A stretch of 8,426 nt of DNA from assembly GCA_017503885.1 (NCBI GenBank), contig JAFVSF010000015.1, forward strand, positions 1-8,426, written 5' to 3'. Source of the DNA: Clostridia bacterium. Its GTDB lineage: Bacteria > Bacillota > Clostridia > Christensenellales > Borkfalkiaceae. The position numbers and the translations under genes are program-made. The notes under the pieces were generated by a model that worked only from the letters and a program-made list of their open reading frames with translations, searched no databases and had not been told where the DNA came from. Each line of letters starts with the position of its first letter. The first letter of the stretch is position 1. Shown in pieces: positions 1 through 7,148 of the stretch.

Positions 1-2424
1 ACAATGATTGAAATAACCGGCCTAAGCGGTGGCGCTCAAGAGCATTTATCAAGGTATTTAGTGCGTTTGCAATCAGACCTTCCGTTTGAATACGCAGGCG
101 ACGATATGCCTACTATAACCGTCGTAGTTGACGGAGAAGAAAAAACCGTTGAGTCTTGGAATGACAAAGAAACGAAAAACATAACCCTTCTCGTGCCTTT
201 TGACGTTGCGCCTTTTGAAGAGAGAACTGAACTTACGGTAAAAGCAGGTACGGTGTTCCATAATTACGAAATAGCAAGCGACGTTACTATTATCATGCAA
301 GGATATGACTTGCTATTAAAACAAGAACCAAAGCCAATAACGTTAAGTGTTGGCGAAAACGAGGACGGCTCGTTACGTGCTGCTGCTCAAGAACATCTTA
401 GTCGTTATCTTTTCTATTTAGATACAGATCAAACGGGACTTGAAAACACCAGAATGTGGAACAACAACACGGTAGTAATAGACGAGGGTACGGAAAAAGA
501 AAAAGTTGCTCCTATTTATTACGTTGGCGGTATCGCTAATCCAGGTCAAGAAGAATATGACACAACTATGATTTTGGCTGTTTTAGAGTATAACGACATA
601 GTTGCGGGTGCAACCGTTTCAAGTGAAGTAGGCAAGCATAAGATAACTATAAAAGCAGACTCTTTGCTTGGTAATTTGTATAAAGTTACTGCCGACTTAG
701 TTATTTACGTAGGAAACGAGCATATTGCTTTATCAGAAGAAGATATCCCAGAACTTCCGGTAGGCGTATTTAAAGCGACCAGTGGTATCGAAAACAAGAC
801 GATAGAGTATTCTGCTAAAAAGATAGAAGATTATATAGCCGAAGCCCCTGTTGTAAAGTTAAAGGCAGACGCTAAAAGAGATGATGACAACAACGTATTA
901 TTAGAAAGTCACGACGCATCGTTAGGTTTTTGTAAGTCTTTAAAAATTGCGACTAACGACGCAGAGCCTCAAATAAAATTCCGTTCTAAATACACTGGTG
1001 GAGATATCTACCTTGCCTTTGAAATAAGAAGTCAATTAGATGGTGGAAATTATTGGCTTGGTGACGGAGCGCCAATTGTAAGACTTCGTTACGTTGAAGA
1101 TTTTGCTGAATCGGAAACAGAACATACTCAGTGCTTATTCTTTGACTTTTTCAATAACGGTTTACAAGCATCTCCACAATTTAGCATTTTCCATAATGAT
1201 GAATTTAAACTCGAAAAAGACCAAGAGTTTTTTGTAGAGTTTGGTGCAGTAAATAAACAAGATGCTCAAGGAAACGACGGTTTTGTATTCTTCGTTTGCG
1301 TAACACAAGGCGAAAAGGTTGCATACGGCGAGTGCTTAATGTCTGGCGATTTCAACGTTTCAAATAGTGGTTCTGTAACAATTTATCAAAGCCCTGCAAA
1401 CAGTGCAAAACTTATAGAGGGTGCGTTCGATCAACCAGAAAACGACGTTGCATCATTTACGATAATGAGCGTAGATAGTCAAAGAGAAATCGACGGCGTA
1501 GTAACTCCTATCGGCGCTATGTCTTTGTATGACCCTGATATAACCTACGCTACAAACTACGATAAGTACGATATTTCAGACTTAGTACCACTCGGTAAAG
1601 GAATTACCTATACTAAGATAGAGGGCGACGTTACTTCAAAGTCGCAAGCAATGATAAACGCTATGTCAATCCCTGTAAAAAATGGTGGTTATAGCGTTAA
1701 AATGAAACTTAAATTTACTGGTACAGATTTTGGTTGTACGTTTGCTTTCCGTGGCAAAAACGCTTTGGCAAAAAGTGGATACACTTTAACTATTGCAGAA
1801 AACATAGTTCTTTGTGGAGTTATGTCTACAACCTCACCTTTTGAGCCAAACGTAGAGTATGACGTTGAGTTAGGCTGTATAGATTTCTATATTGCGGGCG
1901 AGAGAAATGCGTCTGGTGCAATGGTTTATTTAAAAGTAAACGGCGAAATGATAATTTCTGATGAAATTGACAAAATTTCAGGAACAGGTGGCGTTTTCTG
2001 TGGCTTAATTGAAGGTGCAGGTGGCTCAACCGTTACGATATCTTCTTCAAAGCAAGAGAGCGAACAAACACAAATTAAAATAGTTACAACGGCAAACAAA
2101 GACGTTGTATTTAAAGACAATAAGGCAACCTTAGGTTATACTAGCAATATGAATACTATTTACGATGAGGTGACTTACGAAGTTGTAAAAGGTAAAGCAA
2201 CGATTAAGGGCGACGGTATTTTTAGTGAAACTAATGGTAAAATTGTCGTCAGAGTAAAAGTTGTAAACGAATACGGCACGTTCTATGGCGAACAACTTAT
2301 AATCAACGAAGGACAAGGCGTAAACGTTTGGTTAATCGTAGGCATATCTGCTGGAATAGTTGTTTTAGGCTTGGCAGGTACTTTAGTGATTATATCACGC
2401 AAAAAGAAAAGGAGAGATAAATGA
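1..2424 (+). CDS. Large membrane-anchored surface protein, probable glycan-binding; 5' end missing
   Basis: I do not recognise a named family. The reading frame is open from base 1. The first ATG, at base 4, has no room for a ribosome binding site, no signal peptide follows it, and a repeat unit begins about ten residues after it, so the gene almost certainly starts upstream. Numbering from that ATG, two tandem units (about 11-127 and 128-244) share AQEHLSRYL. Residues about 284-465 and 525-685 look like concanavalin/LamG-like beta-sandwiches: alternating beta strands, with a 'VYLKVNGE' strand in the second and an equivalent strand in the first. Residues about 690-768 resemble an Ig-like (Big-type) domain. 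A 25-residue membrane segment (774-798) is followed by the basic tail RKKKRRDK, so the protein should be held on the outer face of the membrane. No LPXTG motif is present. No catalytic motif was recognised. The stop codon overlaps the start of the binding-protein gene (ATGA), which suggests a role in capturing the imported glycan. Domain assignments are by eye. Confidence 0.8.
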   Translation, partial: TMIEITGLSGGAQEHLSRYLVRLQSDLPFEYAGDDMPTITVVVDGEEKTVESWNDKETKNITLLVPFDVAPFEERTELTVKAGTVFHNYEIASDVTIIMQGYDLLLKQEPKPITLSVGENEDGSLRAAAQEHLSRYLFYLDTDQTGLENTRMWNNNTVVIDEGTEKEKVAPIYYVGGIANPGQEEYDTTMILAVLEYNDIVAGATVSSEVGKHKITIKADSLLGNLYKVTADLVIYVGNEHIALSEEDIPELPVGVFKATSGIENKTIEYSAKKIEDYIAEAPVVKLKADAKRDDDNNVLLESHDASLGFCKSLKIATNDAEPQIKFRSKYTGGDIYLAFEIRSQLDGGNYWLGDGAPIVRLRYVEDFAESETEHTQCLFFDFFNNGLQASPQFSIFHNDEFKLEKDQEFFVEFGAVNKQDAQGNDGFVFFVCVTQGEKVAYGECLMSGDFNVSNSGSVTIYQSPANSAKLIEGAFDQPENDVASFTIMSVDSQREIDGVVTPIGAMSLYDPDITYATNYDKYDISDLVPLGKGITYTKIEGDVTSKSQAMINAMSIPVKNGGYSVKMKLKFTGTDFGCTFAFRGKNALAKSGYTLTIAENIVLCGVMSTTSPFEPNVEYDVELGCIDFYIAGERNASGAMVYLKVNGEMIISDEIDKISGTGGVFCGLIEGAGGSTVTISSSKQESEQTQIKIVTTANKDVVFKDNKATLGYTSNMNTIYDEVTYEVVKGKATIKGDGIFSETNGKIVVRVKVVNEYGTFYGEQLIINEGQGVNVWLIVGISAGIVVLGLAGTLVIISRKKKRRDK
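34..735 (+). repeat. Two tandem ~117-residue protein repeats in the surface protein
   Basis: The nonapeptide AQEHLSRYL occurs at bases 34-60 and again at 385-411, exactly 351 bases (117 codons) apart. Similarity continues to the end of each unit: 'ELTVKAG...YEIASDVTIIMQG' aligns with 'KITIKAD...YKVTADLVIYVG'. The two copies of the nonapeptide use different synonymous codons for most residues, so this is an old duplication kept at protein level and not a recent DNA repeat. Further copies may lie upstream of the window. Confidence 0.8.
2323..2424 (+). other. C-terminal transmembrane anchor with basic cytoplasmic tail, no sortase motif
   Basis: This segment encodes a 25-residue hydrophobic, Gly-rich helix (starting NVWLIVG, ending LVIIS) followed directly by RKKKRRDK and the stop. 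This is the stop-transfer arrangement of a protein whose body lies outside the cell. No LPXTG-like sequence precedes it, so membrane retention is more likely than cell-wall sorting. Confidence 0.8.
2408..2415 (+). promoter_or_regulatory. Ribosome binding site for the solute-binding protein, inside the upstream gene
   Basis: AAAGGAGA lies inside the last codons of the surface-protein gene, with GGAG 6 bases before the ATG at 2421 and 9 before the second ATG at 2424. Both starts are plausible and differ by one Met. The ATGA overlap with the upstream stop suggests termination-reinitiation coupling. Confidence 0.75.
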
Positions 2425-3845
2425 TGAAAATGAAACGATTTATTGCAATTTTCGTAGCAATTTTACTTATGGCAACTAGTTTGGTTGCTTGTAAAAAGAA
2501 GAAAAAGGACGCTGATAAAATTACGATTACTCTTATTGAAACGGGTATTGGCGTAGAATGGATAGAACAAATCCGTGACGACTATTTCAACGAAACAGGA
2601 ATAGAGGTTGAAGTAAATAGCGATCCACTTTTAAGCGACTATTTAACTAACGCTATGGCTTTAGACGGCGAAGTGGACGACGACATTTATATGGCAGGAT
2701 TAACTTACGAATGGATTAACTGGGTTTATAACGATAGAATAGTAGATTTAACCTCTACGTTTAAGCAAACGTATAGCGACGGTTCTTCTATGGAATCAAG
2801 ATTGCCTGAGGCTTTAAAAGACCTTGGTAAGGTAGGTGAACATCGTTACGTTGCTCAATTTACTTACGCTCCTACTGGTATCGTATATAACAATACTTTA
2901 TTGCAAGAAATGTACTTGGCAAAAAAGGTTTCGTTTAACGAATTCCCAACTAAGTGGGATGATCTTGTAAAACTTGCTAAAGAGGTATCTAATGCAAATT
3001 ATACCTATAAAGGAAACAAAGTAAAAGGCATGGTATGGGGTGATTCTGAATACGACCTTATGGACACCTTTAAAACTTTATGGGCACAAATGGATTATGA
3101 AAAATACCAAGCATACTTTGCACAAGAAGATAATCTTGATATTAATCTTTTCGTAAACGACGAAAGAAGAATAGCATTAGAGGCAATGTACGATTTAATA
3201 GACCCAATCACTGGTGGTGGATCTACTACTTCTGTTCCTCAAATGATTTCTGCTGACCACGACGATTGTTATTTGTCGTTTTTAAACGGAACAGCACTTA
3301 TGTGTTTCTCCGGTGCGTGGTTTGAAACTGAAATGGTTGACTATATCGACGATTCTACCTTCGAATATTGTTTTGCTCCAATTCCTGCAATCGGAGACAA
3401 TGAAATCAATGTAAATATTAACTATCCTACCGAAGGTTTCTTTATTCCTTCTTGTAGCGACAACATAGAAGGTGCAAAGGACTTCTTGAGATTTATGTTT
3501 AGAGAAGACAACATAATTAAAATTCACAACCATATTCAAACTCCTCTTGCAACTACCTATGATGCTTCAAAATTAACCTTAACTAGATGGGGAAGAGAAG
3601 TTCAAGATTTGCTTAGTTACAAACATACGGTATCTGGTGCATCTTCACTTTTCTACCACGTAGCAGGTCTTCGTCCTGAACTTGAAGGCTCACCTTTCCA
3701 AAAGATTTTTAGTGATCAAGTCAAAAGAGAGAATTTATCAAGTTTACTTACTTCAGATTATGGCACTAAGAGTGGTAATTGGGACAGTAAATGTTCTCTT
3801 GTAAGACTTTACAGACAACGTCTTGAAGAAAGAGGAATACTTTAA
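2421..3845 (+). CDS. Sugar ABC transporter solute-binding lipoprotein (family 1)
   Basis: Predicted extracellular receptor of a carbohydrate ABC importer (SBP_bac_1 / UgpB-like group). It would bind a sugar or oligosaccharide and deliver it to the two permeases encoded next. A lipoprotein signal peptide is clear: basic start, hydrophobic core, lipobox LVAC with Cys24, then a run of five lysines. The 474-residue length is usual for this family. Typical elements follow: an early beta strand leading into 'GVEWIEQIRDDYFNETGIEVEV', 'YAPTGIVYNNTLL' near the hinge, 'FPTKWDDLVKLAKEV', and a late 'GTALMCFSGAWFETEM' followed by 'PTEGFFIPSCSDNIEGAKDFLRFMF', the usual order in sugar-binding members. It overlaps the surface-protein gene upstream and is 30 bp from the first permease gene. 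The substrate cannot be told from sequence alone; family membership is by recognition, not search. Confidence 0.93.
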   Translation: MMKMKRFIAIFVAILLMATSLVACKKKKKDADKITITLIETGIGVEWIEQIRDDYFNETGIEVEVNSDPLLSDYLTNAMALDGEVDDDIYMAGLTYEWINWVYNDRIVDLTSTFKQTYSDGSSMESRLPEALKDLGKVGEHRYVAQFTYAPTGIVYNNTLLQEMYLAKKVSFNEFPTKWDDLVKLAKEVSNANYTYKGNKVKGMVWGDSEYDLMDTFKTLWAQMDYEKYQAYFAQEDNLDINLFVNDERRIALEAMYDLIDPITGGGSTTSVPQMISADHDDCYLSFLNGTALMCFSGAWFETEMVDYIDDSTFEYCFAPIPAIGDNEINVNINYPTEGFFIPSCSDNIEGAKDFLRFMFREDNIIKIHNHIQTPLATTYDASKLTLTRWGREVQDLLSYKHTVSGASSLFYHVAGLRPELEGSPFQKIFSDQVKRENLSSLLTSDYGTKSGNWDSKCSLVRLYRQRLEERGIL

Positions 3846-3865
3846 TTAGTTTAAAATGCCTCAAT

Positions 3866-3871
3866 AGGTGA
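3866..3871 (+). promoter_or_regulatory. Ribosome binding site deciding the start of permease 1
   Basis: AGGTGA matches the downstream half of the AGGAGGTGA consensus, with AGG seven bases before the ATG at 3876. The next in-frame ATG (3942) has no such site upstream, so the longer start, with its polar N-terminal extension, is preferred. Confidence 0.65.
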
Positions 3872-3875
3872 TTAT

Positions 3876-4856
3876 ATGGATAAAACTATTAGTAGCAACA
3901 ACCCCGATTTGGGGTTGTTGCCAAATAAAAAACCTGCTAGTATGCAGGCTAAAAAACGTAGGGATAAGATTTTTGCCTATTCAATTTTGGCTTGGCCGTT
4001 ACTACACTTTTTAGTTTTTTGGCTGGCAATGAACGTTGGTACTATATGGCTTTCGTTTAATTACGGAAATAGTACCGTTTCATACTTTAACGGCTTAAAA
4101 AACTATGAAAATGTGTTAAAAGTGCTTACAGGACAGGTTGAGTCGGGTATAAATAACCACCATTCACTTTGGAATACTCTTTCTCTTATTCCGTTAAGTC
4201 TTTGCATCAACTTGCCTATAACCTTACTTTTTTCCTTTGCGATATTTAGAAAAATCAAGGGATGGAGAGCTTATCAAATAGTGTTGTTTATACCAGCAAT
4301 GATTTCAGCAACCGTTCTTTGTATGTCTTTTAAAATCTTCGTTGACGGAGAAGGTTCGGTGTTGAAAAAGTTTTTGCAATCTATAAATTTAGAAAAAGTT
4401 ATTCCCCCGGAAGGGTGGTTTGGTAATGCAAAAACTGCATGGCCAATAATGCTTATTTTTAGTGTTTGGACGGGTATTAGTACGAATATCATATATTTTG
4501 GTTCGTCAATGTCGAGAGTGTCTGACGGCGTTATTGAAAGCGCTCAATTAGACGGAGCAAGTGAGATTAGAATTTTTGCTCAAATAGTATTGCCAATGAT
4601 TTGGCCAACGATTTGTACGATGTCTATATCAATTATATCTTCTTGTTTCGCTTGGTATATGCCATCACTTTTAATGTCCCCAACTAATGCTAATACTACG
4701 TCTTTAGGACTTATTATCGTTGCAACTACTAAAAACGCAGGGGCTAACATCGGTGATGCGGCGGCGCTTGGCGTATTGATAGGAATTTTTGGAACGATAG
4801 TTATCGTAACACTTCGTAAACTTATAAATAGATTTGCTGAGGAGGTGGAATACTAA
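3876..4856 (+). CDS. Sugar ABC transporter permease, MalF/UgpA type
   Basis: One of two membrane subunits forming the translocation channel of a carbohydrate importer (BPD_transp_1 superfamily). Six membrane segments are visible at about residues 33-60, 99-124, 132-155, 188-210, 236-266 and 295-313. The cytoplasmic EAA loop that docks on the ATPase is clear at residues 221-240: ESAQLDGASEIRIFAQIVLP, with the conserved Glu, Asp-Gly-Ala and final Leu-Pro. The 326-residue length suits the MalF-like partner lacking the large periplasmic loop of Escherichia coli MalF, as in most Gram-positive sugar importers. The N-terminal 30 residues are polar and basic and are encoded by a region holding a strong hairpin. 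The stop overlaps the next start by one base (TAATG), so equimolar production with permease 2 is expected. No ATPase gene is in the window. Confidence 0.95.
   Translation: MDKTISSNNPDLGLLPNKKPASMQAKKRRDKIFAYSILAWPLLHFLVFWLAMNVGTIWLSFNYGNSTVSYFNGLKNYENVLKVLTGQVESGINNHHSLWNTLSLIPLSLCINLPITLLFSFAIFRKIKGWRAYQIVLFIPAMISATVLCMSFKIFVDGEGSVLKKFLQSINLEKVIPPEGWFGNAKTAWPIMLIFSVWTGISTNIIYFGSSMSRVSDGVIESAQLDGASEIRIFAQIVLPMIWPTICTMSISIISSCFAWYMPSLLMSPTNANTTSLGLIIVATTKNAGANIGDAAALGVLIGIFGTIVIVTLRKLINRFAEEVEY
3896..3920 (+). promoter_or_regulatory. Perfect inverted repeat / RNA hairpin at the start of the permease gene
   Basis: CAACAACCCC (3896-3905), a five-base loop GATTT, and GGGGTTGTTG (3911-3920) form an uninterrupted 10-bp stem beginning 20 nt after the A of the permease start codon. 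No U-run follows, so it does not look like an intrinsic terminator. It encodes the poorly constrained residues NNPDLGLL in the N-terminal extension. Possible roles are blocking 3'-to-5' decay of the upstream binding-protein mRNA or damping permease translation. The structure is seen in sequence; the function is inferred. Confidence 0.6.
4839..4848 (+). promoter_or_regulatory. Strong ribosome binding site for permease 2
   Basis: GAGGAGGTGG is nearly the full 16S complement and lies inside the end of the permease 1 gene. GGAGG ends ten bases before the ATG at 4856. It supports this start and suggests efficient, coupled translation of the second permease. Confidence 0.8.
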
Positions 4857-5743
4857 TGAAAAGAAAATCTACGTTAGAGACCGCTAAATTCAGACAAGCC
4901 ACTAGAGTGGGTGACCTTATTTATAAGATTTTGGTAACTTTTGGCATGGTGCTTTTTGCATTTTCGTTCATTTTTGTTTTATGTTGGATGATGTTTTCAT
5001 CTTTTCGTAAAACAACTGAATTTGGCAAAACCCCTTTTGCTTTTTGGGATTTAAGGGGAGCGTCCTTTGCAAATTATTTGGAAGTATTTAAGGTAAAAAT
5101 ACAAAAATCAACCATCTTTGATATGCTTTTCAACTCAGTCGTTTTGATTGTAGGTTGTACGGGGTTGCAATGTATAGTTCCCGTTATTACGGGTTACGTT
5201 TTAGCAAGATATAAAACTAAAATCGACGGGCTTGTTATGACCTTAGTTATAGTGTCAATGGTTGTTCCTACAATCGGCTCAATGACTACAACTTACCGTT
5301 TTATACATAAAACACTCGACCTTGGAAATTCGTTTTCGGCAATATTTTTAATGAATGCGGGTGGCTTAGGCTTTGGTATGCTATTATACAAAAACTACTT
5401 TGCATCTATTTCTTGGGAATATGCAGAGTCTGCATTTATAGACGGGGCTAGCAATTTTAAAGTATTTTTCTCAATTATGTATCCACAAGCAATGCCTTTG
5501 GTTGTTTCCATGGCAATTATAAACGTAATTGGAATTTGGAACGACTATTTAACCCCATACTTGTACTTGCCAAAAAGACCTACCGTTGCTATTGGTGTTT
5601 ATAAAATAACCGAGCAGGCAAATACCAACTACCCAAAGGCGTTTGCAGCAATGAGTTTTATGACTGTGTTTGTGTTGATTATTTATGCATGTTTTAGCAA
5701 GACAATTATGTCTAGCATGTCGGTTGGAGGATTAAAAGGATGA
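4856..5743 (+). CDS. Sugar ABC transporter permease, MalG/UgpE type
   Basis: Second channel subunit of the carbohydrate importer (BPD_transp_1 superfamily). Six membrane segments are visible at about residues 22-46, 88-117, 124-145, 158-178, 205-228 and 260-281. The EAA loop for ATPase contact is at residues 191-210 (ESAFIDGASNFKVFFSIMYP), with Glu191, Asp196-Gly197-Ala198 and Pro210 at the expected places. Other MalG-type hallmarks are 'LFNSVVL' before the second helix, 'NDYLTPYLYL' after the fifth, and the 'GGLKG' C-terminus common in this subfamily. The 295-residue length is normal. It overlaps permease 1 by one base and its stop overlaps the next gene by four (ATGA), tying the importer to the downstream lipoproteins. 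Confidence 0.95.
   Translation: MKRKSTLETAKFRQATRVGDLIYKILVTFGMVLFAFSFIFVLCWMMFSSFRKTTEFGKTPFAFWDLRGASFANYLEVFKVKIQKSTIFDMLFNSVVLIVGCTGLQCIVPVITGYVLARYKTKIDGLVMTLVIVSMVVPTIGSMTTTYRFIHKTLDLGNSFSAIFLMNAGGLGFGMLLYKNYFASISWEYAESAFIDGASNFKVFFSIMYPQAMPLVVSMAIINVIGIWNDYLTPYLYLPKRPTVAIGVYKITEQANTNYPKAFAAMSFMTVFVLIIYACFSKTIMSSMSVGGLKG
5726..5730 (+). promoter_or_regulatory. Ribosome binding site for the first DEP-motif lipoprotein
   Basis: GGAGG inside the last codons of permease 2, nine bases before the ATG at 5740 that overlaps the permease stop. It decides the start, and the following 24 residues form a lipoprotein signal peptide. Confidence 0.75.
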
Positions 5744-7146
5744 GAAAATCAAGTAAGTTTATTTCTCTTTTGCTTGCTACAAGTTGCGCTATAGTAACGG
5801 CATCTTCATGTTCGGGTAAGAGAGATATGAGTGTGAACGTTTCTTCAAGCTTAATTGATTACAGCAAAAAAGCAGATGAAAACGTTATGGATATATACGC
5901 ATTTAGAGGTCCTACGGACCTTACGGATACTCAATGGCAGTATTTGAAAGATAGCGGAATAAACACCTTGATTATAGACAGTACCGAGGGTGGCAAAATG
6001 ATTTCTGCCTTTGGCGCAAGTGGCCAAGAGCAATATATCCGTAAATGTAAAGAGTACGGGTTAAAAGCAATAGGTTTTACTCTTGGCAATGCAGTTACAA
6101 ACGTAAAAGATTATTCAAATACCGACATATACGACACGATTGCAGGTATTGATTATGATGACGAGCCAAGTGTAGCAGAGTTTGAAAATATTGCGTCTGT
6201 AATACCCGATTTTTCTGCAAAGTATGCAGGCAAGAAGTTTTATAACTGTGTTTTATCAAGTGGGGCAGGCGCTCACCACATGGGTACGCCAAACTATCAA
6301 GATTATCTAGACGAATGGTATAACGTAGTTCTATCTCAACTTCCAGAAGGGATGCCTCGTATTTTAGCGTCGGACGTTTATCCTCTGATGGGGCATGATG
6401 ACGCAATGGGTGGATGTTACACCGACGATAAATGGCTTAGGTCTTTAGCATATCTCGGTGGTATGAAATTAAAGCATCCCGAACTTATTTTACACATGGC
6501 GATGCAGTCTACGAGTTTTGGTGGTTATCCTTTCCAAACAGGGTTACGCCGTTTACCAACTGAGGCAGATTGTAAATTTCAAGCATACGTAACTACGAGT
6601 TTCGGTTTTACTGAAATAAGTTGGTTTACGTATACTACCCCTCCGTCAGACGGATTAGAATTTAATGAAAATCACGTTGCAATGATAGACAGAGACGGTG
6701 AGCGTACGCAATGTTATTACGCAGTGCAGGCGACAAATGCAGAACTTGCTCTTTTAGACGAGTTGTTACTTTCTCTTAGTTGGAAGGGCGTATATCCTAT
6801 CCACGCAGAGAAAAACGTTGATAAAAATGCGTTTTCATATTTGAGTAAAATGACTGACGTTCTTTTGGACGTTGCAGATTTCTCTTGTATAAAGCAAATA
6901 AGTTCGGATAAAAATGCAATAGTTGGTCAATTTACGGATGCAAATGGCAATGAAGTATATTCACTTGTAAACTATTCCGATCCAACCAAAAACATAAGTG
7001 CAACAATTAATCTTGATTTTGTAAAATGCAATAAAATAATCGTATATAGAAAGGGTGTGCCGACTGTTTTTGACGTAAAGAAAAATTCTTGGTCAATTAC
7101 GTTAAATCCTGGCGAAGGGGTTTACGTAATTCCATATAAAGGATAA
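5740..7146 (+). CDS. Putative glycoside-hydrolase-like lipoprotein, TIM-barrel with DEP motif (paralogue A)
   Basis: I do not recognise a named family. The signal peptide ends at Cys24 in ASSC; Ala at -3 is tolerated but not typical of a lipobox. A short Ser-rich linker follows. From about residue 49 the pattern is beta/alpha-barrel-like: 'VMDIYAF', 'LKDSGINTLIID', 'CKEYGLKAIGFTLG', 'GIDYDDEP' (Asp141-Glu142-Pro143 at a strand end), 'ASDVYP' (Asp212), and a 'FQAYVTTSFGFTEISWFTY' strand from 280. Residues about 385-468 form a small beta domain ending 'LNPGEGVYVIP', like the C-terminal beta domains of many glycoside hydrolases. An adjacent Asp-Glu pair before Pro recalls GH123-type substrate-assisted hexosaminidases, and an Asp/Asn-Glu-Pro is also common in clan GH-A; neither assignment is proven. 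Position after a sugar importer suggests glycan trimming on the outer membrane face. It could also be a non-catalytic glycan-binding barrel. Confidence 0.75.
   Translation: MRKSSKFISLLLATSCAIVTASSCSGKRDMSVNVSSSLIDYSKKADENVMDIYAFRGPTDLTDTQWQYLKDSGINTLIIDSTEGGKMISAFGASGQEQYIRKCKEYGLKAIGFTLGNAVTNVKDYSNTDIYDTIAGIDYDDEPSVAEFENIASVIPDFSAKYAGKKFYNCVLSSGAGAHHMGTPNYQDYLDEWYNVVLSQLPEGMPRILASDVYPLMGHDDAMGGCYTDDKWLRSLAYLGGMKLKHPELILHMAMQSTSFGGYPFQTGLRRLPTEADCKFQAYVTTSFGFTEISWFTYTTPPSDGLEFNENHVAMIDRDGERTQCYYAVQATNAELALLDELLLSLSWKGVYPIHAEKNVDKNAFSYLSKMTDVLLDVADFSCIKQISSDKNAIVGQFTDANGNEVYSLVNYSDPTKNISATINLDFVKCNKIIVYRKGVPTVFDVKKNSWSITLNPGEGVYVIPYKG
7138..7143 (+). promoter_or_regulatory. Ribosome binding site for the second DEP-motif lipoprotein
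   Basis: AAAGGA overlaps the last two sense codons of the preceding gene, with GGA five bases before the ATG at 7149. The stop of the first paralogue and this start are separated by only two bases, so coupled translation is likely. Confidence 0.65.
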
Positions 7147-7148
7147 AA

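Noticed and set aside
4..6. ATG at base 4 as the true start of the surface protein
   Set aside because: No signal peptide follows, the frame is open to the window edge and a repeat unit begins almost at once; an upstream start is far more likely.
3846..3875. Possible internal promoter or terminator between the binding-protein and permease genes
   Set aside because: The 30-base gap holds a ribosome binding site but no convincing -35/-10 pair or terminator.
3896..3930. Hairpin read as a rho-independent terminator
   Set aside because: No U-tract follows the stem on either strand, and it lies inside the permease coding region whose start is supported by a ribosome binding site upstream.
4404..4416. 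C-rich/G-rich patch that could pair (CCCCCGGAAGGG) in permease 1
   Set aside because: Very short stem, explained by the coded Pro-Pro-Glu-Gly residues.
5907..5921. Short inverted repeat AGGTCC-TAC-GGACCT inside the first DEP-motif gene
   Set aside because: A six-base stem within coding sequence with no positional logic; chance-level.
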